Source: Kytococcus schroeteri
GTDB taxonomy: Bacteria; Actinomycetota; Actinomycetes; Actinomycetales; Dermatophilaceae
Assembly: GCF_042433515.1 (NCBI RefSeq)
Contig: NZ_JBHLVH010000012.1
Location: 59,339 to 123,338 of the forward strand
DNA: 64,000 nucleotides
Reading direction: 5' to 3'
The notes beneath the pieces are model-generated. The model searched no databases. It was not told the DNA's origin and saw nothing but the letters and a program-made list of their open reading frames with translations. The first letter of the stretch is position 1. Each line of letters starts with the position of its first letter. The position numbers and the translations under genes were made by a program. Of this stretch, positions 8,610 to 16,076 are shown one piece after another.

Positions 8610-8780
8610 GGCCACAGGGTAGCGCGGCGCATCCCGCGATGGGATGCAGCGCGTGGTGTCGAGGTCGAGGTGGAGCGGAGTGCCCGGTACGCGGGGCTCC
8701 GCTCCACGGCGAGCCGGCGGTCGGTGACCGGCGGGCGCCGGACCCCCGAAAATCCCGCGCCACCCGGCCGCAGGCCCGCC

Positions 8781-8786
8781 TACCCT
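8781..8786 (+). promoter_or_regulatory. -10 box (TACCCT), leaderless start
   Basis: TACCCT followed by 6 nt and then GTG at 8793. It defines the start of the MFS gene. Confidence 0.45.
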
Positions 8787-8792
8787 TGCGCC

Positions 8793-10088
8793 GTGCCCCT
8801 CGCCACCCCACCCGCCGCGCCCGCCCCCGGGCCCGTCGCGCGTGCCGTGGACTGGTTCCTCCCGCCGCGCATGGGGCGCACCTTCCGCTGGCTGGTGGGT
8901 GGCGCCTACGCGGCCAACCTGGCCGACGGCATCATCCTGGCTGCCGCCCCGCTGCTGCTGGCCACGCTCACCGACTCCGCCCTGCTCATCGCCGCCGCGC
9001 CCATGCTCAACCGCCTGCCGTGGCTGCTCCTGGGACTCGGGGCCGGCGCCGTCGCCGACCGGGTGGACCGCCGCCGCATGACCATGGCCGGCGACCTCGC
9101 CCGCGTGGTGGTGCTCACGCTGCTGGTGACCGCGCTGGTCACGGGCCACGCCAGTATCGGCGTGGTGCTCACGGTCTCGCTGCTGCTGGGCGTCTGCGAG
9201 GTGGTCACCGACTCGGCCTCCATGACCCTGCTGCCCTCGGTGGTGGACCGCCGGGACCTCACCACCGGCAACGCGCGCATGATGTCGGCCAACCTCGTGG
9301 CCAACCAGATGCTGGGCCCCGCCGTGGGTGCGGGGTTGTTCGCCCTGGGCAGCGCGTGGGCGTTCAGCTCCTCGGCGCTGCTGCTCCTGCTGGCCGCCGC
9401 CGCCGTGAGCCGGATGGTGCTGCCCGCGCGCGAGACCGCGCCCGACCCCGGCACGCCCACGGGGCTGCGGGGCCTGCACGCCGACGTGGTGGCCGGCCTG
9501 GCGTGGCTCAAGGACGCCCCCGCCGTGCGCACGCTCGTGCTCACCATCCTCACGTTCAACGTCACCTGGGCGATGGGGTGGGGCGTGCTGGTGGTCTGGT
9601 CGCACGAGCGGCTCGGGCTGGGGGCCGTCGGGTTCGGCCTGCTCAACACCGCCTCCGCGGTGGGCGGGGTGGTGGCCGTGCTGGCCTACGACCGCATCGC
9701 CGCCCGGTGGTCGCTGGCCTCGGTGATGAGGGTGTGCCTGGCCCTCGAGGTGCTCTGGCACCTCACCCTGGCCACCACCACCTCGGCGCCGGTGGGCTAT
9801 GCGGCCATGTTCGTGTTCGGCCTGTACGGCTTCGTGTGGGCCTCCACCTCGTCGGCCGTGCGGCAGCGCGCCACCCCGGACCACATGATGGGGCGCATGA
9901 GCGCCATCAACCTGGTGGGCCTCACCGGGGGCATGGTCATCGGCATGCCCATCGGAGGTCTGCTGGCCGACGCGTTCGGCATCACCGCACCGTTCTGGGT
10001 GGGCTTCGCGGGGTCGGGCCTCACGCTGGTGCTCATCTGGCGGTCGCTGGCGCACATCGCGCACGCCGAGGAGCCCGCGGCGGCCTGA
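8793..10088 (+). CDS. MFS transporter (EntS-like exporter family)
   Basis: 431 residues with about twelve hydrophobic segments. The first half contains YAANLADGIILAAAPLLLA and the cytoplasmic-loop motif GAGAVADRVDRRRMTM, a form of the MFS GxxxDRxGRR signature; the second half has RMSAINLVGLTGGMVIGMPIG. This pattern is typical of the MFS_3/EntS group of efflux proteins that export siderophores or drugs. The substrate cannot be told from sequence. Start codon GTG is supported by the -10 box 6 nt upstream. Confidence 0.85.
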   Translation: MPLATPPAAPAPGPVARAVDWFLPPRMGRTFRWLVGGAYAANLADGIILAAAPLLLATLTDSALLIAAAPMLNRLPWLLLGLGAGAVADRVDRRRMTMAGDLARVVVLTLLVTALVTGHASIGVVLTVSLLLGVCEVVTDSASMTLLPSVVDRRDLTTGNARMMSANLVANQMLGPAVGAGLFALGSAWAFSSSALLLLLAAAAVSRMVLPARETAPDPGTPTGLRGLHADVVAGLAWLKDAPAVRTLVLTILTFNVTWAMGWGVLVVWSHERLGLGAVGFGLLNTASAVGGVVAVLAYDRIAARWSLASVMRVCLALEVLWHLTLATTTSAPVGYAAMFVFGLYGFVWASTSSAVRQRATPDHMMGRMSAINLVGLTGGMVIGMPIGGLLADAFGITAPFWVGFAGSGLTLVLIWRSLAHIAHAEEPAAA

Positions 10089-10151
10089 CCCCACGCCGGC
10101 GGAGGCGCCGGCCCCTCGGCCTGGTCTAACCTGCCTGCGGGGGGTGTAGGG

Positions 10152-11129
10152 ATGACCTGGGGACCGCACAGCACGCCGCGTCGGTCGGTGCTCGCTGGAC
10201 TGGCCGCGATGGGGCTGACGTCCTGCAGCGTGCCCGACCCGCGGAGCCTCGAGCCGGCGCCGTCCGCGCAGCCGAACGGCGCGAAGGCCCCGCCTCTCCC
10301 GACGCGGTCCGCGCCGGTGTCCCCGTCCTCGCCGGTCACCACGACATCGACCCCCGCCGCACCGGAGCCCGCGCGCGAGTCCGCGCCGGAGCTCTCGTCC
10401 GAGCCGCCCGGGAGCTCACGCCACCGCGGCGCCGTCGAGGAGGAGTTCGCCGGGCGCCGTCCGCGGCACTGGGGCTCGGCGGTGCCTGGCGTGGTCACCC
10501 GGGGGAGTGCCCTCGCACGCTCCCGCCGCCGGGTGGCGCTCACCCTGGACGCCTGCGGGGGTGGGGCGGGTGCGGGGTACGACCGGGCGCTCATCGAGGT
10601 GCTGCGGGACCTGCGCGTGCCGGCCACGCTCTTCCTCAACGCGCGGTGGGTGCGGGCCAACCCGAGCACCACGCGGGACCTCGCCCGCGACCCGTTGTTC
10701 TCCCTGCAGAGCCACGGATGGCGCCACGTGCCACTGTCGGTGACGGGGCGGCACGCGTACGGCATCCGCGGCACCGGCAGCGTCCGCGAGGCGCACGCCG
10801 AGCTGACCCGGGGCATCCCGGTGCTGCAGCGCCACACCGGTCGGCCGGTGCGCTGGTTCCGCCCCGGGACGGCGCACTGCGACGAGGTGGCCTCGGCCAT
10901 GGCCGCACACGTGGGCACGCCCGTGGTCGGCTTCAGCGTCAACGGCGACGGCGGCGCCACCTTCTCTGCCGAGCAGGTGGCGCGGGCCGTCGGTTCGGCA
11001 GGGCCGGGGGACATCGTCATCGCCCACATGAACCACCCGGAGTCCGGCACCGCCGCCGGTCATGCCCGTGCGCTGCCCGAGCTGCTCGGCCGGGGCCTGG
11101 TGTTCAGCCACCTCGACGACATGGTGTGA
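10152..11129 (+). CDS. Secreted lipoprotein with polysaccharide deacetylase domain
   Basis: 325 residues. The N-terminus has twin arginines (TPRRSVLAG) and a lipobox-like LTSC, so it is probably a Tat-exported lipoprotein, followed by a Pro/Ser/Thr-rich linker (about 30-95). The NodB-type domain has VALTLDACGGG (motif 1), SLQSHGWRH (metal-binding H-x3-H) and RWFRPGTAHCDE, ending in IVIAHMNHP. In motif 1 the usual second Asp is missing (DAC instead of DDG), as in one subgroup of these enzymes. The likely role is deacetylation of a cell-wall polymer. A -10-like TAACCT at 10127-10132 lies 20 nt upstream. Confidence 0.82.
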   Translation: MTWGPHSTPRRSVLAGLAAMGLTSCSVPDPRSLEPAPSAQPNGAKAPPLPTRSAPVSPSSPVTTTSTPAAPEPARESAPELSSEPPGSSRHRGAVEEEFAGRRPRHWGSAVPGVVTRGSALARSRRRVALTLDACGGGAGAGYDRALIEVLRDLRVPATLFLNARWVRANPSTTRDLARDPLFSLQSHGWRHVPLSVTGRHAYGIRGTGSVREAHAELTRGIPVLQRHTGRPVRWFRPGTAHCDEVASAMAAHVGTPVVGFSVNGDGGATFSAEQVARAVGSAGPGDIVIAHMNHPESGTAAGHARALPELLGRGLVFSHLDDMV

Positions 11130-11231
11130 CGCGCCGCCGCGCGGCGGGGGCTGGCCGCGGACGGGCCTGCTGGGGGTGAGCGGTGTGGGCCCTGAGGCAC
11201 GCTGGGGCGCTGCCTGCCGTCCTGGTTCCGG

Positions 11232-11621
11232 TCAGGCGTGCGGCGGGGGAGGCAGGGCGCACGCCGTGGTGCCGCCCGGCAGCTGGTGGCGGTGGTCGGC
11301 CACCCACCGGTAGGTCGCCGGAGCCACCCACGCCACCGGGGGAGCGGCCAGGAGCACCCCGGCCGCGTGGAGGAGTGCGCCCCGGAGGGTGGTGCGCTCG
11401 GCGGTGCGCAGGGCCGCCGCCACGGCCGGTGCGCCGAACAGCACCCGGCCGGCATCGTCCACGAAGGGGATCTCCCGCTGTGCGCGCCGTGCACCGATGC
11501 CGTGCTCCGCCAGGCGCGCGTCCGTCATCGGGGCCACCACGCAGGTGACGGGCCAGCCGGCCAGCAGGAGGGCGGCGCGGGTGCAGAAGCCGCAGTCGGG
11601 GTCGTACAGCAGGGTGCTCAC
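11232..11621 (-). CDS. DCC-family thiol-disulfide oxidoreductase (DUF393)
   Basis: 129 residues. It begins with the family signature YDPDCGFCTRAA, which includes a CxxC motif, and ends with TYRWVADHRHQLPGGTTAC, both diagnostic of the DCC (DUF393) family. A single hydrophobic stretch lies around residues 80-100. Family members are small thioredoxin-like proteins of uncertain substrate. It converges with the deacetylase gene across about 100 bp that contain only a short GC-rich palindrome (around 11131-11148). Confidence 0.85.
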   Translation of the reverse strand: MSTLLYDPDCGFCTRAALLLAGWPVTCVVAPMTDARLAEHGIGARRAQREIPFVDDAGRVLFGAPAVAAALRTAERTTLRGALLHAAGVLLAAPPVAWVAPATYRWVADHRHQLPGGTTACALPPPPHA

Positions 11622-11701
11622 GGGATCCAGTGTGCCCGGGGCCGCGTGCGCGCCCGCCCGGCCAGCCCCGGCCCCGCTCTCTCGAGGCGTGCCCTCGCCC
11701 T

Positions 11702-11771
11702 GCAGAAGCCCGCCTGTGGTCCAGAGGTACGCACTCTCGGGCGTACCTCTGGACCACAGGCGGACCTCTGC
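11702..11771. repeat. Long perfect hairpin, possible miniature palindromic element
   Basis: Arms 11710-11732 and 11741-11763 are exact reverse complements (23 bp) around an 8-nt loop (ACTCTCGG). After a three-base mismatched bulge the stem resumes with GCAGA (11702-11706) against TCTGC (11767-11771). It lies between the divergent DCC gene and the snapalysin remnant. It has no T-tract and is much longer than the terminators in this window. Confidence 0.8.
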
Positions 11772-11819
11772 GGCGCCCGCGCATCCTGACGAACTCGTGC
11801 GGGTGCGCGGGCAGCGCGC

Positions 11820-12223
11820 TTGACCGCTGCTGTCACCGTGACCTGCCTGGCCGCCGGCCCCGCCTCGGCCGCCCCGGCCCCGAGGGCACTGACGCGGTGA
11901 CCGCCGAGGTGGAGATCACCGACAACGACGACGCCGCCCCCACCTACGACCAGCTCATCGACAGTGGCGCCGAGATCTGGAACTCCGCCGTGAGCTCCAT
12001 CCACCTGGTCGATGCCGGCGACGGCGGCCAGGCGATGCTCACCGACACCGAGGGCGACGACCTCAACGGCTCGTGGGTCCGCACCTGGGGCTTCGGCGAG
12101 GGCGAGGTCTTCATCGACCACGCCCAGGCCCAGGAGTGCGACGCCCAGCCCAACGCGCAGGAGATCGCCCAGATGGAGGCCAACGCCGGCGCCGGGTACC
12201 TCTTCGACGGCCTGGGTCGCTGA
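11820..12223 (+). pseudogene. Snapalysin (M7 metalloprotease) remnant without active site
   Basis: Frame 1 (11820-11900) encodes the end of a signal peptide, LAAGPASAAPAP, but has no start codon upstream. It ends in a GTGA overlap, after which a second frame (11897-12223) encodes VEITDNDD, YDQLIDSGAEIWNSAVSS, GSWVRTWGFGEGEVFIDHAQ and PNAQEIAQ. These match, in order, the sequence of Streptomyces snapalysin (small neutral protease) as I remember it. In that family the FIDYAQ block is followed by the zinc-binding HETGHxxGLPD segment; here ECD joins directly to AQPNAQE, an in-frame loss of roughly 40 residues including all metal ligands. The gene is therefore dead as a protease unless the product has another role. 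Confidence 0.65.
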
Positions 12224-12243
12224 GGAGGGGCACCGACCGAGCC

Positions 12244-12284
12244 GACGGCGCCCCGCCCACCACACCGGTGGGCGGGGCGCCGTC
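12244..12284. terminator. Bidirectional terminator hairpin
   Basis: Arms 12244-12261 and 12267-12284 form a perfect 18-bp GC stem with loop ACACC between convergent transcription units. No T-tract follows, as is common in actinobacteria. Confidence 0.7.
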
Positions 12285-12307
12285 GCGTACCTCGGTGCGC
12301 GGACGCC

Positions 12308-13477
12308 TCAGCGCACGTACGGCGGCAGCGGGCGCGGGGTGCTCGGCTGGTAGCCCTCGCTGAGGTCGATGCCGTAGTCGGCGGCGAAGAGCGCACGGCT
12401 GGTGTAGAGCTCGTCGCTGCCCTCGGTGAGGGTGAACACGCGGGCGCCGCGCAGGCGGTGGTCCTGCGCCCCGCCCAGGCCGTAGGCGCCGAAGCCGGTG
12501 CCCGGCCCGTAGCCCAGGCGGATGCCGAAGTAGTCGCCCTCGTAGGTGTTGACGTGGTCGTGCCCCACGTACAGCCCGCGCACGTCGCCGCGGAACAGCA
12601 TCGCGTTGAACAGGCCGGAGTTGAACGGTCCGGGGCACTCGTCCTCGTTGCGCTCACCGGTGATGCGGTGCTTGGCCACGGCGCGGGCGTGGTCGGCCGG
12701 CGTGCGGCTGTCCACGCTGTCCCACCACATGAAGCGGTGCTCCCACAGGGCGATGTGCTGGAAGGCCAGGCCGGGGACGGGGCGGCCGGTGGCGCGCTCC
12801 AGCTGGGCGGAGGTGTGGGCGTACCAGTCCACCTGGTCGAAGCGCAGCCAGTCCCAGTCGGGATAGCCCTCGAAGTCCTGGCCGGCGATCTCGTCCGGGG
12901 CGTAGCGGCCGGAGTCCAGCAGCCACACGGCGGCGGCCGCGCGGCCACCCTTGGAGCCACGGATGGGCAGCACCATGTTGCCGGTGCCGGTGATGCCGCG
13001 GGCACCCTCGCCGTTGACGTTGTGGCGGTAGCGGCGCACGAACTCCAGGATGCGGCGCTCGGTCATGCCCGTGCGCTCGGCGGAGTCCTCGTCGTGGTTG
13101 CCCATGGTGACCGCCCACGCGATGCCGCGCTCCTCCATCGGCATGACGACGTTGTTGAGCGCCTGGCGCACCTGGGTGGCGCTGTCCATGTCGCCGGTCA
13201 CCACGTCGCCGTTGATGACCACGAGGTCGGGGCGCACGTCGTCCAGGACCGCGGCCTGCAGCTGCAGGGTGCGGCGGTCGGTGGTGTGGGTGTCCTGGGT
13301 GTCGTTGAACTGCACCACCGTGAAGCGGCCGTCGCGGCGGAAGCGCAGGTGCGTGCGCTCGATGCCGCCGCGCACCGGGGTGGCGTGCGCGGGGGAGGCG
13401 GCGGCGGTGGCGGCTGCGCCGGCGGCTCCGAGGCCGGCGCCGCGCAGCAGGGAACGGCGGTCGATGGGGGAGGTCAT
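12308..13477 (-). CDS. Tat-exported calcineurin-like metallophosphoesterase
   Basis: 389 residues. The N-terminus DRRSLLRGAGLGAAGAAA followed by SPAHA is a Tat signal peptide with an AxA cleavage site. The metallophosphoesterase metal ligands are all recognisable: FNDTQDTH, VINGDVVTGD, GNHDED, FQHIALWEH and YVGHDHVN. Such proteins (PhoD/DUF-type and purple-acid-phosphatase-like relatives) hydrolyse phosphomonoesters or diesters outside the cell with two metal ions. A GAAAGG-like ribosome binding site lies 8 nt before ATG 13477. The substrate is unknown. Confidence 0.87.
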   Translation of the reverse strand: MTSPIDRRSLLRGAGLGAAGAAATAAASPAHATPVRGGIERTHLRFRRDGRFTVVQFNDTQDTHTTDRRTLQLQAAVLDDVRPDLVVINGDVVTGDMDSATQVRQALNNVVMPMEERGIAWAVTMGNHDEDSAERTGMTERRILEFVRRYRHNVNGEGARGITGTGNMVLPIRGSKGGRAAAAVWLLDSGRYAPDEIAGQDFEGYPDWDWLRFDQVDWYAHTSAQLERATGRPVPGLAFQHIALWEHRFMWWDSVDSRTPADHARAVAKHRITGERNEDECPGPFNSGLFNAMLFRGDVRGLYVGHDHVNTYEGDYFGIRLGYGPGTGFGAYGLGGAQDHRLRGARVFTLTEGSDELYTSRALFAADYGIDLSEGYQPSTPRPLPPYVR

Positions 13478-13651
13478 GAGGGGCCTTTCGTCCGGGAGTG
13501 GGGGGCGGGCGCGCGCACCGTAGGAGGCCCCGGTGGCCGGTGCGTCGATGCCGGGTGGCCGGGCGGTGGCGCCGAACCGAACGGCCGGCGAACAGGCCGG
13601 GGGTGGTCGCCGGTGGGGGAGCGGCGGCCGGCAGGTGTGGGCGGCCCGGCG

Positions 13652-13657
13652 TAGCCT
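13652..13657 (+). promoter_or_regulatory. -10 box (TAGCCT), leaderless start
   Basis: TAGCCT followed by 6 nt and then ATG at 13664. Confidence 0.45.
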
Positions 13658-13663
13658 CGATGC

Positions 13664-14281
13664 ATGGACGCGCCGCTGCCCCCGCGCCGGGAGGGTCCCG
13701 CCGAACGCGGCCGCGCCGCATCGGAGCAGCGCGCCCGGCCCGAGGAGCCCGAGCCGCAGCCCGGCGGCGAGCTGACCGTGGAGAAGGCCCGCTCGGTGGC
13801 CGAGCAGGCCATCCTGCAGGCGCAGCGGGAGGGCGCCTTCGAGAACCTGCCCGGCGCCGGGCGCCCGCTGGAGGGGCTGGACCGCCCGCACGACCCTGAC
13901 TGGTGGGCCCGCGACAAGCTGCGCCGGGAGAACGCCGACCTCTCGGCGGCCCTGCCCGTGGTGCTGCAGCTGCGGCGCGAGAAGGCCGGCCTGCTCGAGG
14001 CGGTGCTGGCCCTGCCCACCGAGGACGCCGCCCGCGCGCACCTGGAGGACTTCAACGCCCGGGTGCTGGCCGACCGCCGTCGTCCGCCGGCCACGGAGCA
14101 CTCCCCGCCGGTCGTGGGCCGGGTGGACGTGGAGGAGTACCTGGCCCGATGGCGTGCCGGTCGCCCCGTCGTGGAGGCCGAGGCCGCCCGGCTGGCTGCC
14201 GAGGCCGCGGAGGCCCGCCGCGCGCACGAGGAGGCGGAGCGGGCCGCCCGGCCGCGGCGGTGGTGGCGCCGGCGCCGCTGA
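13664..14281 (+). CDS. DUF1992 (DnaJC28-like) protein
   Basis: 205 residues. The core IL-QAQREGAFENLPGAGRPL is the hallmark of DUF1992, shared with eukaryotic DnaJ homologue subfamily C member 28, although no J domain is present here. It is followed by a helix-rich region with DFNARVLADRRRP and a long charged C-terminal helix ending in WWRRRR, possibly membrane- or nucleic-acid-interacting. The function of the family is not known. The ATG at 13664 is preferred because of the adjacent -10 box. Confidence 0.82.
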   Translation: MDAPLPPRREGPAERGRAASEQRARPEEPEPQPGGELTVEKARSVAEQAILQAQREGAFENLPGAGRPLEGLDRPHDPDWWARDKLRRENADLSAALPVVLQLRREKAGLLEAVLALPTEDAARAHLEDFNARVLADRRRPPATEHSPPVVGRVDVEEYLARWRAGRPVVEAEAARLAAEAAEARRAHEEAERAARPRRWWRRRR

Positions 14282-14336
14282 GGGGACCCACCGCATCGGG
14301 CAGGCTGTGGACATCGTGCGGTCCGGGGCGCGGCGA

Positions 14337-14720
14337 GTGACCGTCCTCGACGCCTCGGCCGCCGTCAATGTGCTGCTCGGGCGGACCACCGAGCCGGACC
14401 TCTCCGGGCTGGTGGTGCGCGGTGTGACGGCACCGCACCACATCGACGTGGAAATCACCTCGGCGCTGCGGGGCCAGGTGCTCGGGGGCAAGCTCGCCGA
14501 GGGCGTGGCCCTGAACCGGTTGGGCGCCTTCCTCGCCTGGCCGGTGGAGCGGGTACCGCTGCGGGGGCTGGCGCCGCGCATCTGGGAGCTCCGCCACGCG
14601 ATGTCGGCCTACGACGCGGCGTACGTGGCGCTCGCGGAGATCACCGGGCAACCGTTGGTGACCTGCGACGCCAAGCTCCTCTCCGGTGGACACCGGGCCG
14701 AGGTGCGCGTGGTGGCCTGA
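14337..14720 (+). CDS. PIN-domain ribonuclease toxin (VapC-like), orphan
   Basis: 127 residues, the normal VapC length. The four acidic PIN residues are visible: Asp5 (TVLDAS), Glu39 (DVEITSAL), Asp93 (SAYDAAYVALAE) and Asp111 (TCDAKL). VapC toxins cleave tRNA or rRNA. No antitoxin is visible: upstream is only 55 bp after the DUF1992 gene. Either it is an orphan or the antitoxin has been lost. GTG 14337 starts exactly at the first PIN strand; upstream in-frame GTGs are possible. It is followed by a large palindromic repeat and the assembly gap. Confidence 0.75.
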   Translation: MTVLDASAAVNVLLGRTTEPDLSGLVVRGVTAPHHIDVEITSALRGQVLGGKLAEGVALNRLGAFLAWPVERVPLRGLAPRIWELRHAMSAYDAAYVALAEITGQPLVTCDAKLLSGGHRAEVRVVA

Positions 14721-14765
14721 GCGGTGCGGTGGGGCGGCCGTCCTCACCGGGTGGGGCGAGGTGGC

Positions 14766-14910
14766 GAGACCCGCACCGGTGCTGCACTCGGGCTGACACC
14801 GGGCCCAGTTCCGCACCGGTGCCGAACTCGACANNNNNNNNNNNNNNNNNNNNNNNNNNNNNNNNCGGAGGTCACGGTGGCGGCAGGCCGAGATCGGCAC
14901 CGGTGCGGTT
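14766..14910. repeat. Large palindromic element, copy A (interrupted by gap)
   Basis: Three GCACCGGTGC cores are visible (14773-14782, 14813-14822, 14897-14906). Compared with copies B and C the third core falls in the run of N. The left arm 14811-14832 ends with A at 14833, the axis of symmetry, and the N begin at the next base. With a 19-nt gap instead of 32 the outer cores would be exactly symmetrical about 14833, as they are in copies B and C. Confidence 0.8.
14834..14865. other. Assembly gap (32 N)
   Basis: The gap starts exactly after the apex of a palindromic element. The missing bases are predicted to be the returning arm of the hairpin, GTCGAGTTCGGCACCGGTG (19 nt), joined to CGG at 14866. 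Confidence 0.9.
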
Positions 14911-14950
14911 CTCGTCCGCGTCCGTGGGGACCCGCGTACTGACCGGTTCC

Positions 14951-14956
14951 TAGACT
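14951..14956 (+). promoter_or_regulatory. -10 box (TAGACT)
   Basis: TAGACT ends 8 nt before GTG 14965; near-leaderless mRNA expected. Confidence 0.4.
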
Positions 14957-14964
14957 CGCCCGCC

Positions 14965-15579
14965 GTGGAGACCTACCTGCCGCTGGCCCTCGTCTGGACC
15001 CTCGGCGTCATGAGCCCGGGGCCGGACTTCGTCGCCGTCCTGCGCACCGCCATGCGCCGCGGCGCCCGGGCCGCCTCGGCCACCGCGATGGGCGTGGTCA
15101 CCGGCATCGGCCTGTGGATCGTGCTGGCCCTCGTGGGCTTCACCGCCCTGGTGCGTGCCCAGCCGTGGATCGCCGTCGCGATGAAGCTGGCCGGCGCGGT
15201 CTTCCTCGTCGGCTTCGGCCTGTCCATCCTGTGGGGCCTGTGGCGCAGCCGCGGGCAGGCGGACGAGGGCGCCGCCGAGGCCACCCCGCCGACGGGCGCA
15301 GCCTTCCGCCTGGGCCTGGCCACCAACGTGGCCAACCCCAAGGCACTGGTGTTCTTCGGCGCGCTGTTCAGCACGCTGCTGCCCCCGGAGATGTCCTGGG
15401 CGGCCCGCGGCGGGGTGCTGCTCATGATGCTGCTCATCGCCACCGCGTGGTTCCTGGCCGTGACGTGGGCCGCCAGCCGCCCGCCGTTGGTGCGCCTCTA
15501 CCAGCGGGCCGGGCGCACCATCGACACCGTGGCGGCCGTCGCGTTCGTCGTCCTGGGTGTCGGGCTGCTGCTCGAGTGA
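14965..15579 (+). CDS. LysE/RhtB family amino-acid exporter
   Basis: 204 residues with about five or six membrane segments. The N-terminal signature MSPGPDFVAVLRTAMRRG and the mid-protein LGLATNVANPKALVFFGALF are diagnostic of the LysE/RhtB family, which exports amino acids such as lysine, threonine or homoserine lactone. The substrate is not predictable. A second, divergent paralogue lies at 29969-30601. Confidence 0.87.
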   Translation: METYLPLALVWTLGVMSPGPDFVAVLRTAMRRGARAASATAMGVVTGIGLWIVLALVGFTALVRAQPWIAVAMKLAGAVFLVGFGLSILWGLWRSRGQADEGAAEATPPTGAAFRLGLATNVANPKALVFFGALFSTLLPPEMSWAARGGVLLMMLLIATAWFLAVTWAASRPPLVRLYQRAGRTIDTVAAVAFVVLGVGLLLE

Positions 15580-15586
15580 CGCCTGC

Positions 15587-16042
15587 TCAGGCGGGGCCGG
15601 CCTTCACGGTGTCGCCGGAGACCTCGGCCTTGCCCTCGGGCAGCGCGTCCTGCGCCGGCCCGGCGAGCACCGACCCGTCCTCCACGGAGAACTCGCTGCC
15701 GTGGCAGGTGCAGATGATGGCGCCGTCCTTGATCTGCGAGACCCCGCACCCCTGGTGGGTGCACTTGCTGCTGAACGCCTTGTAGGTGCCCTCGGTGGGC
15801 TGCGTGACCACCCAGCCCTGCTTGATGGCGCCGCCGCCCACGGGCACGTCGGAGGCGGGGAACTCCACGCCCGGGGCGTCAGCACCGTCGCTGGTGGACC
15901 CCTTGCCGCCCGCGCACCCAGCCAGGGTCGGTGCCCCGAAGGCCACGGCGGCACCGGCGCCGGTGACCACCTGGCGGCGGGTGGGGCCGGTGGCGGGGGC
16001 GGGGGCGCCGGGGCAGGTGGCGCAACCGGTCGAGTCGTTCAT
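15587..16042 (-). CDS. Tat-dependent Rieske [2Fe-2S] lipoprotein-like protein
   Basis: 151 residues. TRRQVVTGAGAAVAFG with LAGC gives a Tat signal with a lipobox. The Rieske cluster ligands are CTHQGC and CTCHGSEF, and the closing GDTVKAGPA is usual. It is much smaller than the QcrA subunit and stands alone, so it probably donates electrons to an extracytoplasmic oxidoreductase rather than being part of the bc1 complex. A second Cys motif, CATC, lies before the signal peptide. A GGAGG ribosome binding site precedes ATG 16042. Confidence 0.85.
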   Translation of the reverse strand: MNDSTGCATCPGAPAPATGPTRRQVVTGAGAAVAFGAPTLAGCAGGKGSTSDGADAPGVEFPASDVPVGGGAIKQGWVVTQPTEGTYKAFSSKCTHQGCGVSQIKDGAIICTCHGSEFSVEDGSVLAGPAQDALPEGKAEVSGDTVKAGPA

Positions 16043-16076
16043 GGCTTCCTCCTGGGTGGGTGGCGGTGGGTCCGGG

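Noticed and set aside
6426..8792. Upstream extension of the MFS frame through the UvrA-like gene
   Set aside because: It is antisense to a well-conserved ATPase; the true start is GTG 8793 next to a -10 box.
10133..10151. Leaderless start for the polysaccharide deacetylase gene
   Set aside because: The -10-like TAACCT ends 19 nt before the ATG, too far for a leaderless mRNA, so a short leader is more likely.
14834..14865. Interpreting the N run as a contig join between unrelated sequences
   Set aside because: The sequence on both sides matches the left and right parts of palindromes B and C, so it is a small internal gap in one element.
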